Positions 1 through 9,054 of a stretch of DNA of 20,149 nt are shown here, one piece after another. The notes under the pieces were generated by a model. That model was given only the letters and a program-made list of their open reading frames with translations, ran no database searches and had not been told where the DNA came from. The translations under genes were made by a program, and so were the position numbers. The first letter of the stretch is position 1. Every line of letters starts with the position of its first letter. This stretch comes from Desulfobacteraceae bacterium UBA2230. GTDB lineage: Bacteria > Desulfobacterota > Desulfobacteria > Desulfobacterales > Desulfosarcinaceae. The stretch lies in the NCBI GenBank assembly GCA_002348005.1, contig DDYQ01000126.1, positions 3,562 through 23,710 on the forward strand. The letters are read 5' to 3'.

Positions 1-241
1 AGGGGTGTTCCTGCCTGAGCAGGCCACAGTAGAGACGCCTACAGTCCTCGAACTGAAAAAATACATACCAGACTGTATCCGGCGAGTCAAATGCACGGTT
101 CACTTTACAGCAAATTTTATGGGGGACACGTTTAAGCGTTCAGCTGTTTCCCATGCGGGATGCTGCGTTTATGGCAGTCGAACGGTTATGGTCGAGCGGG
201 GTTGGACTCAGACCCCTGAGGTGGTTTCAAGTGACTTTACG
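1..241. other. left-edge spacer, no supported gene
   Basis: This stretch lies downstream of the minus-strand primase-helicase gene. A GTG-initiated plus-strand frame opens at 5 but runs on antisense into the neighbouring gene, has no clear Shine-Dalgarno and resembles no family I know. There is a small hairpin at 10-23 (CCTGC/GCAGG, 4-nt loop). On the minus strand a short ATAC/GTAT hairpin followed by six T residues (about 55-77) could be a weak terminator for the primase-helicase gene, but the stem is only four base pairs. Nothing else is recognisable. Confidence 0.4.
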
Positions 242-2014
242 CTAGGCCTCCAGGAAGCGCCAGTAGGGATAGTCAAGGACGTACTCGGCCACCCGGCCCG
301 GGCTGTTCTCACGGCTGGCAACTGTCCAGAGAATGCTTTTACGCGCCTCGCCGGTAACGGGGGCAAGCGGATCCCATCCGGGGGTCAGAATCAGGGCCGT
401 ATCAGCACTGTATTCGATATCGCCTGACTCTTTAAAGGAGCTGATATCGGGCCGTTCGCCATAACCGCCCCCTTTGCCGCGGCTTAATTCGCTGATCACC
501 AGGAAGCAAACCTGCTGCTCGTCCCGGATGGCCTCCAGTTGACGCAACCACGAATCGATGCCCGTGCGCCGCTCCGACATATCCTTGAACGGCAACTTGT
601 GAAGACTGTCGATGACGATCAGCAGATCGTCCTGCTGGCTCTCATGCTTGAGAAAATCGATGTGCCGCCGCATCAGGTCGGGCGTCAACTGGCGTTCGGT
701 GACCACCCGGAAATGGTCCAAAATGGTTTCCAGATCCGACAAGGCCTTTTGCAGACCGACCCGCTCATGGGCTTCCAGACCGCCCTGGCGCATCTTTTTT
801 TCAGGCACGCCGCTCAGGCGCACCAGCGTACGCAGGTAAATCTTGCGGCGGCCGTTTTCGAAATCATAGTAGATCACCGGTATCCTGCGCTGGGCGATCT
901 GGGTCGAAATCTGCATGAAAAAGCACGACTTGCCGGCCTTGGGGGGACCACCCAGTATATTGATGCCCCGCAATCCCTCAAGCGCCTCATCGAATTTGGC
1001 GAATCCGGTCCTCAATCCCATCAGGGAGCGATCCTTCTCCTTGTCCAGGAATTCGGCCAACTGGAGGCATTCTCTGCGGGCCGAAGCAAAGGGAGAGAAA
1101 CTTGTCGATTGCTTGAGCATCCTTCCCAGATTCTTTTTCAGCGTATCGATGCCGGCGGCGGCCAGACAGGACAGGCCCTCGCCGCGTCCAAGATGAGAGG
1201 GCCAGTTCAGGATGCGGGCCTTGAATCCCAGGCGCACGGCCAGATCACAGGCTGCAAGACGAGCCGCGGGTGTATTGCCGACCAGAATGAAAACGTGCGT
1301 GAGGCGATCCAGGCGCTCCGACGGAATGGCCGCCAAATCGGCCGCCGCCGGTACCGCTATTGCCGGGTAACCCAGCTCGCGCAGAATCAGCAGGTTGATT
1401 TCACCCTCCACCACGAACAAGGCGCCGCTCTCACAGCGTTCGATCAACTGGATGTTGTAGATGCGGTGTTCAGGGATCGCAAAGGCCTCGTTGCCTTGCC
1501 AGAATGCCTCTTCTTCGCGGCCCGGAACCAGGCAGTGCGCCGCATAAGCAAAGCCGTTATCCTGAAAGTAGGGAAAAACAAGGTAGCGGCCGTTGAAGCC
1601 GATGCGCAGTTCCTTGAGGGTCGACGGCGAAATGCCCCACCGGGCGAAAAAGCGCAGCTGCTCTTCGCCCATCAGCGAAATGAATTGATCGATCTCGGCT
1701 CCCATATGGCGAGTGGGATAATGCACGCGTGACAGATAGCCTTCGTCATCCGGATCCCATCCCGGGACGCAGGCGGCATCGACGCCCAGCAGGCGCGCCA
1801 GATGGCGATGATACCCGGCGGGAACACACCCGTTCAGACAGCGGAAAAAGCCGCGGAAAAAACTGTCGGGATTGATCGCCACGACCAGCCTTCCCGGCCG
1901 GTCGCCTGCTTTACGGCCGCAGAAAGGGCAGGGGGCCGACAACAGTTGGCCTTTTATCTCGGCGCCGGGCAGATGTTCCGTGTAGAAGGCGATGATTTTG
2001 TCGAAGGGAACCAT
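242..2014 (-). CDS. primase-helicase-like protein (zinc finger + TOPRIM-like + RecA/DnaB-type ATPase)
   Basis: The 590-residue protein has the layout of T7 gp4/Twinkle-type primase-helicases. An N-terminal zinc-binding motif is formed by C29, C32, C59 and C63. A TOPRIM-like segment at about 197-275 contains VVEGE (201-205). The C-terminal RecA/DnaB-type ATPase (about 330-590) has Walker A GGPPKAGKS (355-363), Walker B LLIVIDS ending at D469-S470, and SELSR plus a later SGDIEYSAD motif as in DnaB helicases. The expected second TOPRIM motif (DxD) is missing: the matching place reads ILVGNTPAAR (243-252), so primase catalysis is doubtful while the ATPase looks intact. The ATG start is preceded by GAGGAA at good spacing. 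The gene stands alone, with no phage genes around it. Its role, perhaps in replication restart or a domesticated phage function, is inference. Confidence 0.8.
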   Translation of the reverse strand: MVPFDKIIAFYTEHLPGAEIKGQLLSAPCPFCGRKAGDRPGRLVVAINPDSFFRGFFRCLNGCVPAGYHRHLARLLGVDAACVPGWDPDDEGYLSRVHYPTRHMGAEIDQFISLMGEEQLRFFARWGISPSTLKELRIGFNGRYLVFPYFQDNGFAYAAHCLVPGREEEAFWQGNEAFAIPEHRIYNIQLIERCESGALFVVEGEINLLILRELGYPAIAVPAAADLAAIPSERLDRLTHVFILVGNTPAARLAACDLAVRLGFKARILNWPSHLGRGEGLSCLAAAGIDTLKKNLGRMLKQSTSFSPFASARRECLQLAEFLDKEKDRSLMGLRTGFAKFDEALEGLRGINILGGPPKAGKSCFFMQISTQIAQRRIPVIYYDFENGRRKIYLRTLVRLSGVPEKKMRQGGLEAHERVGLQKALSDLETILDHFRVVTERQLTPDLMRRHIDFLKHESQQDDLLIVIDSLHKLPFKDMSERRTGIDSWLRQLEAIRDEQQVCFLVISELSRGKGGGYGERPDISSFKESGDIEYSADTALILTPGWDPLAPVTGEARKSILWTVASRENSPGRVAEYVLDYPYWRFLEA

Positions 2015-2118
2015 GGTGTTCCTCGCAAGTGAGTGAACGGTCTGTGCTGAAAAAGCGCTTGGATGTGCTACCGCAACGGCGGCAAGGGGTCAATATCTGG
2101 ATGCGAGCAAGGGAGGAA

Positions 2119-2188
2119 GTGGCCGGCGTTGATCGGCGTTGTTGCGTCAACAAGGCGCGGCCACATTTACCGGACCTGTCCGGTTTTT
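2119..2188 (+). ncRNA. structured intergenic element, possible 3' end of a small RNA
   Basis: Two hairpins lie close together in the 397-nt gap between the primase-helicase gene and sdhB. The first pairs GTGGCC (2119-2124) with GGCCAC (2159-2164), extends by GCG/CGC past one bulged G, and carries an apical TTGTTG/CAACAA stem (2139-2153) with a 3-nt loop. The second is a terminator-type hairpin at 2169-2184 followed by T residues. In the plus direction this looks like the end of a short structured transcript. I could not find a convincing promoter upstream. Read on the minus strand, the same structures would lie in the 5' leader of the primase-helicase gene, so cis regulation is the main alternative. 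No known RNA family was recognised. Confidence 0.3.
2169..2188 (+). terminator. Rho-independent terminator-like hairpin
   Basis: ACCGGA (2169-2174), a CCTG loop and TCCGGT (2179-2184) form a perfect 6-bp stem, and a run of five T residues (2184-2188) starts at the stem's last base. The T tract fits only plus-strand termination; on the minus strand the hairpin is followed by AAATG. No plus-strand gene precedes it, which is why a short non-coding transcript is suspected. Confidence 0.5.
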
Positions 2189-2265
2189 AAAAGCGGCCTC
2201 GAGTTTGATGCAGCACGGTGCATTTTTGCGCCCGCAGCCGCGCGGTACGCCGAAAATGGCGTGCT

Positions 2266-2295
2266 TTGCGACGGGGTCAGCCTAGCTCCTATAAT
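2266..2295 (+). promoter_or_regulatory. possible sigma70-type promoter
   Basis: A perfect TATAAT (2290-2295) lies 18 nt after TTGCGA (2266-2271, four of six to the -35 consensus). A transcript from it would run antisense into the 3' end of sdhB. The TATAATATTTATC stretch is AT-rich and also gives TATTAT on the minus strand, where it could serve the primase-helicase gene with a leader of about 270 nt. Direction is therefore uncertain. Confidence 0.3.
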
Positions 2296-2350
2296 ATTTA
2301 TCGCCTGCTTGTCGATTGTTTATGGGTTTTGGCGCTGAGGCGGTCCGGGT

Positions 2351-2392
2351 ATTAGAAAAGGAGCAGGGGCGGCCGTCGAGGCGATCCGCCCC
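2351..2392 (-). terminator. terminator of the sdhCAB operon
   Basis: On the minus strand, just after the sdhB stop, GGGGCGG (2392-2386) pairs with CCGCCCC (2372-2366) around a 13-nt loop. It is followed by a pyrimidine-rich tract containing TTTTCT (2360-2355). The strong GC stem and position directly downstream of the operon support an intrinsic terminator, although the U tract is interrupted. Confidence 0.55.
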
Positions 2393-2411
2393 CCCACTGG
2401 ATCTGGAAGGG

Positions 2412-3172
2412 TTACTTCAACGGCGAACCGAAGCTGGCTTTGTAGAATTCCCGGTTGAGCCGGGCGATGTTGGCTATTGAAATCTCCTTGGGGCACTCGG
2501 CTTCGCACTCTCTTTCATTCGAGCAGTTGCCGAATCCGAGGCGGTCCATCGCGCGCACCATGTTCAGCGCACGCCGCGCGGCTTCCGGCCGGCCCTGTGG
2601 CAAAAGTCCCAGATGGGACACTTTAGCGCCTACAAACAACATGGCGGCGGCATTGGGGCAGGCCGCCACACAGGCACCGCAGCCGATGCATTGGGCGGCG
2701 TCCATTGAAAGTTCGGTGGTCTCGGGGGCGATGGGGGCGGCATTGGCGTCGGGTGCGCCACCTGCACTAACGGCGACAAACCCACCGGCCTGAATCAGCA
2801 TATCCAGCGCGCTGCGGTCCACGGCCAGGTCCTTGATCACCTTGAAGGCCATGGCCCGGAACGGCTCGATGGCGATCACGTCACCGTCGTCGAAGTGCCG
2901 CATGTGCAGCTGGCACAAGGTGGTACCCTTCTCGGGACCATGCGGTCGACCGTTGACTACCGCACCGCACATGCCGCAGATGCCCTCACGGCAATCGTGA
3001 TCAAATGCGATCGGCTCATTGCCGTCCAGCGCCAGCTGCTCGTTGACCACATCGATCATTTCCAGAAAAGACATATCGGTGGAAATATTCTGAGCCCGAT
3101 ACGTCTCAAAGCGCCCCTTGCTGCGTGGACCGCTTTGCCGCCAGACTTTGAGCGTGAGATTGATGGTCTTGG

Positions 3173-3176
<4 letters not shown>
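2412..3176 (-). CDS. sdhB: succinate dehydrogenase/fumarate reductase iron-sulfur subunit
   Basis: This 254-residue subunit carries electrons between the flavoprotein and the membrane cytochrome b of the succinate:quinone oxidoreductase complex. An N-terminal [2Fe-2S] ferredoxin fold holds C62, C67, C70 and C88 (motif CREGICGMC). The C-terminal ferredoxin domain has [11 protein letters not shown] (C163, C166, C169, C173) plus C218, C224 and C228 ([15 protein letters not shown]), enough for the [4Fe-4S] and [3Fe-4S] clusters. The non-classical second motif is of the type seen in Bacteroidota, Wolinella and Bacillus-like type-B enzymes. Translation begins at a GTG overlapping the sdhA stop (GTGA), with AAGGAG about 7 nt upstream, so the two genes are translationally coupled. 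An alanine/proline-rich linker lies at about 136-153. Direction of catalysis (succinate oxidation or fumarate reduction) cannot be read from sequence, so frdB is an equally valid name. Confidence 0.95.
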
Positions 3177-5086
<1,910 letters not shown>

Positions 5087-5098
5087 GGCGAATCCTTT

Positions 5099-5740
5099 CT
5101 ATGCGCTGATCGAAAAGTAGATGGGCAACAAACCGAAGCCGAGGCCGACCACCAGTGCGAAAATCAGGCTCGCGGTGCGAATCGCCGGTGTATATTTCGG
5201 ATGGCTGGCGCCCAGGGTCTGGAAAGCGCTCCACAGACCGTGGCTGACATGAATCGCAGCCACAATCATGGCCAGGATGTAGTAGGCCACATAGAGCGGA
5301 TTGGAGAAGGCGCTGGAGACGATCTCGTAGATCGTAGTGCCGGTCTTGTCCACGAAAGTGAAATTCATCAAATGGAAGATGACGAAGATCAGCAGGAAGA
5401 TGCCGGTATAGGGCATGGTGGCTGAACCGATGGTACGTCCGCCGCCCGATTTATTGACATGATAGCGTACCGGCCGGGCTTTCATGTTTTGATAAAAGAG
5501 CACCAGCCCGAATGGCACATGAATCAGGGCCAGAGTCAGCAGGCCCAATTCAAAAACATAGATCAGCACGCCCAGCGAATGCAGTTTGTCGGCATAATTG
5601 TTGAAGGCCGCTTTGCCGCCGTAGACGGTCAGGTTTCCGGCCAAGTGAGCCACTAGAAAGCCGCAGAATGCCAAACCTGTCAAAGCCATCAGCAGTTTCT
5701 TGCCGACGGACGATTTAAATGTGCCGACGAACCAGTTCAT
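5099..5740 (-). CDS. sdhC: succinate dehydrogenase/fumarate reductase cytochrome b subunit (type B, di-haem)
   Basis: This 213-residue membrane anchor has about five hydrophobic helices (near 14-40, 56-83, 110-130, 147-168, 188-210). It would carry two b haems and the quinone site. Four histidines, H32, H74, H123 and H164, are spaced much like the haem ligands of the Bacillus enzyme. A single large cytochrome b subunit together with the SdhB type marks this as a type-B, menaquinone-linked complex. The frame is open further upstream, but the ATG at 5740 is preferred: it has GGAGGAG 5-7 nt upstream and starts directly before the cytosolic N-terminal helix, whereas the extra 31 residues look random. 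It is first in the sdhCAB operon; a promoter must lie in 5741-5879 or further up, but none is clear. Confidence 0.92.
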   Translation of the reverse strand: MNWFVGTFKSSVGKKLLMALTGLAFCGFLVAHLAGNLTVYGGKAAFNNYADKLHSLGVLIYVFELGLLTLALIHVPFGLVLFYQNMKARPVRYHVNKSGGGRTIGSATMPYTGIFLLIFVIFHLMNFTFVDKTGTTIYEIVSSAFSNPLYVAYYILAMIVAAIHVSHGLWSAFQTLGASHPKYTPAIRTASLIFALVVGLGFGLLPIYFSISA

Positions 5741-5879
5741 GAGCTCCTCCACGGGTGATTTGCGTGAGTATGTACAGCCATTACCAAACGGGACCGGCAT
5801 GGGATCAGTGGAACCGTATTTCCGTGCCTGCACGTGGAAAACCGCAAGGGATGAGCACTATGGAAGAACATCGTTACTG

Positions 5880-6455
5880 TCAATAAAAAAGTTTGCGCCA
5901 CCAACTATCCAAATTCACTCCTAAAAGCGCTTCGGCCAATTGTTTGCCGACGGGTGTTTTGAGGCGCTCCTGAACATTCGGCAGCCATGCCTGCGGGGGC
6001 TGGTACCCGATATCATTCAAGGATTTAAGATCGACCATCAACGCCAATTGATCGGCATCATGAGCCAGCTGGGACTCCAGACTCTCGCCGGCCTTGAATT
6101 CACTGATCAGATCGGTTATGTCATCTGCAAAAGGCGTATCCTGAGTGCTGTCGTCCAGGGCCTTGGATTCATCGGCGCGCACATAGACCTTCTGGACATA
6201 GTTGAGATCGCCGGTGCGCGCTTCGGGCAGGTCGTGCAAAAGACACATGCTGATCAACCGCCCGGCGTCCACGAGCGGGGTCAAGCGCGACATCAAAAAG
6301 GCGATAAAGGTGGTTTGATAGACATGTTCGGCAACCGATTCCCGGCCGACTCCCAGAAACTGATAACCGCTGCGGGGGATATGTTTGAGAAAACACCCTT
6401 CAAGCATCAGTTCAGCTATGCGTGGCCAACTGGACGGATTCTCGTTTAAACTCAT
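5880..6455 (-). CDS. HD-domain phosphohydrolase, YfbR/HDDC2-like
   Basis: A 191-residue protein with the metal-binding pattern of the HD superfamily: H44 (ESVAEH), H74-D75 (CLLHDLPEARTGD, with E78 and D83) and a late acidic pair D133/D135 (AHDADQL). The EARTGD extension is typical of the YfbR/HDDC2 group, whose studied members are 5'-deoxynucleotidases. The substrate here is inferred from family only. The ATG has AAGGAG about 7 nt upstream. The gene precedes sdhC on the same strand with 139 nt between them and no visible terminator, so some read-through into sdhCAB is possible. It diverges from tolQ. Confidence 0.8.
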   Translation of the reverse strand: MSLNENPSSWPRIAELMLEGCFLKHIPRSGYQFLGVGRESVAEHVYQTTFIAFLMSRLTPLVDAGRLISMCLLHDLPEARTGDLNYVQKVYVRADESKALDDSTQDTPFADDITDLISEFKAGESLESQLAHDADQLALMVDLKSLNDIGYQPPQAWLPNVQERLKTPVGKQLAEALLGVNLDSWWRKLFY

Positions 6456-6551
6456 ACGGATTCTCCTTCAAATTGATGAGTAAGCCGGCGGTAGTCCGCC
6501 TGAACCTTTCGGGCACTAAAATGAACCTTCCTATCAAACCTGACTCAGCCT

Positions 6552-6568
6552 GTCACCCTTTGGGTGAC
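6552..6568. promoter_or_regulatory. perfect dyad abutting the putative tol promoter
   Basis: GTCACCC-TTT-GGGTGAC is a perfect 7-bp inverted repeat whose right arm ends next to the TTGACA of the putative tolQ promoter. The position between two divergent genes suits an operator, though a hairpin in a minus-strand transcript is equally possible. No regulator was identified. Confidence 0.35.
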
Positions 6569-6597
6569 TTGACACACCTGACGGAATTAGGTAATTT
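6569..6597 (+). promoter_or_regulatory. putative sigma70 promoter of the tol operon
   Basis: A perfect -35 TTGACA (6569-6574) is followed after 17 nt by TAATTT (6592-6597), a moderate -10. It would give a leader of about 190 nt before tolQ. The strong -35 and optimal spacing are the evidence; the -10 matches consensus at only three positions. Confidence 0.4.
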
Positions 6598-6743
6598 CCC
6601 ACTCCGCATATATCCGCTTTTCCAGTGGCTTCCAATGCCGGGGCGTATCGGGCGCCAAGAGGGCATCTTTGAAATTTCAAGGCTATCGAAAGCTCGCCGA
6701 CATAGAATCTTCGTCGTTTCGCTAAATTCAAAAGGTAGTGAAG

Positions 6744-6773
6744 CGGTCCCAGGCGGTAGGAACCGCCGGACCG
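6744..6773 (+). promoter_or_regulatory. strong stem-loop in the tolQ leader
   Basis: CGGTCC (6744-6749) and GGCGGT (6752-6757) pair with ACCGCC (6762-6767) and GGACCG (6768-6773). This makes a 12-bp helix with a 2-nt bulge and an AGGA loop, ending 24 nt before the tolQ ATG. There is no T tract, so it is not a terminator. An mRNA-stabilising or translation-controlling leader element is the likely reading. It lies inside the leader predicted from the upstream promoter. Confidence 0.45.
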
Positions 6774-6797
6774 ATTTACGCAGGAGACGCAACAAAG

Positions 6798-7511
6798 ATG
6801 CAAAGTGAAATCGATATCATCCAACTCCTCGGAAATGCTGGTCTAATGGTGCGCATGGTGTTGTTCCTGTTACTTTTTTTCTCCATCATGTCTTGGACCA
6901 TCATTCTGATCAAGTGGCGTTACATCCATCGCGCGCTTAAGGAATCAGCAAGTTTTGTCGATTATTTCTGGAAGAGCCGCGATCTGGCAAGCGCTTACAA
7001 CCGCGCCAAACAACTCGAAGCCTGTCCCATGGCACGGATTTTCCGCATCGGTTACTCGGAGTTGAAGCGCGTCAGCCAGAGCCGCGGTCTGGGAGATTCC
7101 GATGAAGAGCACACCTCGATCAGCGGCCGCATATCGGGGGCGGAGAATGTCAAGCGCGCCCTGCGCCGGGCAATCACCAGCGAGACCAACCGGATGACTC
7201 AGATGGTACCGTTTCTGGCGACCACGGGCAACACGACCCCTTTCATCGGACTGTTCGGTACCGTGTGGGGGATCATGAACTCTTTCCATGGGATCGGCAA
7301 ACTGGGTTCGGCCAGCCTGGCGGTTGTGGCGCCGGGTATCTCCGAGGCCCTGATCGCCACTGCGGCCGGACTGGCCGTCGCCATCCCGGCCGTAATCGCC
7401 TTCAACTATTTCATGCAGCGTATCAAGGTGATCGAATCGGAACTGATCAGCTTCTCGGCAGACTTTCTCAATATCATCGATCGGGATATCCTGCCGGGCA
7501 AAGGGAATTAA
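6798..7511 (+). CDS. tolQ: TolQ, proton-channel subunit of the Tol-Pal motor
   Basis: This 237-residue MotA/TolQ/ExbB-family inner-membrane protein has three hydrophobic helices, about 14-38, 135-158 and 172-200. Hallmark motifs are NTTPFIGLFGTVWGIMNSF (145-163) and GISEALIATAAGLAVAIP (180-197). With TolR it forms a stator that uses the proton motive force to energise TolA. The frame is open from a GTG at 6738, but the ATG at 6798 matches the family's usual N-terminus, about ten residues before the first helix. A GGAG lies 11 nt upstream, rather far. tolR follows after 3 nt. No ybgC thioesterase gene precedes it, unlike in many Proteobacteria. Confidence 0.93.
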   Translation: MQSEIDIIQLLGNAGLMVRMVLFLLLFFSIMSWTIILIKWRYIHRALKESASFVDYFWKSRDLASAYNRAKQLEACPMARIFRIGYSELKRVSQSRGLGDSDEEHTSISGRISGAENVKRALRRAITSETNRMTQMVPFLATTGNTTPFIGLFGTVWGIMNSFHGIGKLGSASLAVVAPGISEALIATAAGLAVAIPAVIAFNYFMQRIKVIESELISFSADFLNIIDRDILPGKGN

Positions 7512-7514
7512 GCC

Positions 7515-7949
7515 ATGGCCATGCAGACCCAGAGCGACCGATTGATGTCCGATATCAATGTCACCCCCTTCGTGGATGTCATGCTGGTGTTGTTGATCAT
7601 TTTTATGGTAACCGCGCCGATGATGATGCAGGGGGTGGATGTGGCACTGCCGGAAGCCACCGCAAAACCTCTGGTGACCCAGAAGGATAATCTGGTGGTC
7701 ACCATCGACTCCGACCTGAAGGTTCATATCAATGATTTCGAAGTGGAGACCGACTTTCTGGGCGAGAAGCTTATCAAAATTCTCGAAAACCGCCCCGACC
7801 GGGAGGTTTATTTCCGAGCGGATAAAAGTGTTCCCTACGGTGAAGTGGTCAAGGTGATGGCAGAAATCAAAGCCGCCGGCGTGGAAAAGCTCGGCATGGT
7901 GACTGTGCCCAAGCAAGAGGAGCAGAAGGGGCCGCGCAAACTTAAATAA
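7515..7949 (+). CDS. tolR: TolR, ExbD/TolR-family stator subunit
   Basis: A 144-residue ExbD/TolR protein: short cytosolic N-terminus, one transmembrane helix (about 17-36) and a periplasmic domain. The helix contains the conserved proton-conducting aspartate D21 in the NVTPFVDVMLVLLIIF motif; MVTAP follows. The periplasmic domain (about 58-135) has the usual strand-rich pattern ending near GMVTVPKQ. It pairs with TolQ to drive TolA. AAGGGA overlapping the tolQ end serves as ribosome site, about 8 nt from the ATG, and the tolQ stop lies 3 nt upstream, so the genes are tightly coupled. Confidence 0.93.
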   Translation: MAMQTQSDRLMSDINVTPFVDVMLVLLIIFMVTAPMMMQGVDVALPEATAKPLVTQKDNLVVTIDSDLKVHINDFEVETDFLGEKLIKILENRPDREVYFRADKSVPYGEVVKVMAEIKAAGVEKLGMVTVPKQEEQKGPRKLK

Positions 7950-7955
7950 TAAACC

Positions 7956-7991
7956 GCTGTCATGTCTTTTAATGCTGTCGCGTCTTCTAAT
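7956..7991. repeat. tandem 18-bp direct repeat after tolR
   Basis: Two adjacent 18-bp units, GCTGTCATGTCTTTTAAT (7956-7973) and GCTGTCGCGTCTTCTAAT (7974-7991), agree at 15 of 18 positions. They start 7 nt after the tolR stop. The rest of the tolR-tolA spacer (to 8115) shows no clear hairpin or terminator. Confidence 0.6.
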
Positions 7992-8115
7992 AAGGAAATG
8001 TTAACCGAAGGTGGTTTGTGTTGATTCGGACAATCGTAAAATCCTTCGCCGAATACTTGAACTTAACCTTTGTCCTCTAATGGAGTTTGTGCGCCTTACG
8101 GGTTCATCGACGTAA

Positions 8116-9015
8116 ATGATAAAATTTATCAACGCATATACGGCCGACGGGGAACGCTCTCGTCTGCTATGGCCGTTTCTGATATCACTGGCCGGCCATT
8201 TGCTGGTGTTCGGTTTTATCATTTTTAAGGCCAACTTCAGACCGGGCATTGACTTCAATCCAACGGCCATGAATGTGCAGATGGTCAGTCTGGCCGACTT
8301 GCCGGCCGCAGCGCCGCCCGCCAAAGGCCAGTCAAACACCGGAGCTCCGCCGGAAGTCGAAAAGAGCGCTCCGGCACCCAGGGAGGTGCCGGCCAAGGTT
8401 GAATCCACGCAGGAGAAGGCGGAAGCGGAAATTTCGATCGCCCCCACGCCGCCCAAAGTTAAGACCGCCCTCAAGTACAAGACGTTCAAACCGGACAAGG
8501 TCCTCGAGAAGACGATGCAGCAATTGGAAAAAAAGATGGAGTCGTCGTCGCCCAAGCCCTTGGAAGATACGTTCAAACGACTGCGCGAGCAGGTGGCCAG
8601 GGGCGAGCAGAGCGCCGGGGGCGATGAAAGCGGCGGCGTTGAAGCAACCGGCAATGTGGCCCAGGGTACCGGATCGGCTCCTGTCGGTCCCGCGATCGGT
8701 GGCGGCGGCAGGGGCGAACTCGAACTGATCGATCTGTACCGCCTGGAGATCGCCTATCAGGTGCAAAAAAACTGGGCTTTTGCCGAGCAGATGGCCGGTG
8801 GCGGCAGGAAGATGATGGCCAGCATCGTGTTCAAAGTGCTGCCGGATGGCTCAATCCAGGATATCTTCTTTACGGACCGTTCCGGCAACAGTTACCTGGA
8901 CGAGTCGGCATACAGAGCCATTGTCAAGAGCAGTCCGGTGAAACCCCATCCTGCTGGACTTAGGGTGGCCTACATTGAAATGGGATTACGCTTTACGCCC
9001 GAAGGCGTGAATTGA
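8116..9015 (+). CDS. tolA: TolA/TonB-like energy transducer
   Basis: This 299-residue protein has the three-part build of TolA. There is a single N-terminal transmembrane helix (about 19-37) after a basic cytosolic start. A long periplasmic segment rich in Pro, Ala, Lys and Glu follows, with a probable coiled coil near 125-165 and a glycine-rich stretch near 165-200. A C-terminal TonB/TolA domain (about 205-295) has the ASIVFKVLPDGSIQDI strand-turn pattern and a late LDESAYRAI helix. Its place between tolR and tolB makes TolA the best call; the C-terminal fold alone could also be TonB. A stop codon immediately before the ATG fixes the start, although no good Shine-Dalgarno is visible. The 166-nt gap after tolR is unusually long for this operon. 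Confidence 0.85.
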   Translation: MIKFINAYTADGERSRLLWPFLISLAGHLLVFGFIIFKANFRPGIDFNPTAMNVQMVSLADLPAAAPPAKGQSNTGAPPEVEKSAPAPREVPAKVESTQEKAEAEISIAPTPPKVKTALKYKTFKPDKVLEKTMQQLEKKMESSSPKPLEDTFKRLREQVARGEQSAGGDESGGVEATGNVAQGTGSAPVGPAIGGGGRGELELIDLYRLEIAYQVQKNWAFAEQMAGGGRKMMASIVFKVLPDGSIQDIFFTDRSGNSYLDESAYRAIVKSSPVKPHPAGLRVAYIEMGLRFTPEGVN

Positions 9016-9054
9016 CTTTGCGGCAATATCCAACAACCAGGAGAAGATAACCCC

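Noticed and set aside
73..106. Weak resemblance to a group II intron domain V (GCACGGTTC after a possible stem)
   Set aside because: Only a 5-bp stem with a G-T pair can be drawn, the conserved catalytic triad pattern is missing, and no intron reverse transcriptase is present.
200..225. GGGGT/ACCCC hairpin resembling a tRNA T arm
   Set aside because: The loop is nine bases rather than seven, and no acceptor, D or anticodon arms can be found around it.
5..427. GTG-started 140-codon plus-strand frame at the left edge
   Set aside because: Half lies antisense to the primase-helicase gene, it has no convincing ribosome site, and it resembles no known protein.
539..1732. Long open frame (397 codons) on the plus strand opposite the primase-helicase
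   Set aside because: It is the antisense shadow of a gene with clear domains; its translation shows no family features and is low-complexity in style.
242..2014. Prophage or plasmid replication module
   Set aside because: No integrase, capsid, terminase, repeat or attachment site is visible, and the neighbours are core metabolism genes.
6945..7916. 323-codon minus-strand frame across tolQ and tolR
   Set aside because: The histidine-rich translation is what reversed membrane-protein codons give; tolQ and tolR are unmistakable on the other strand.
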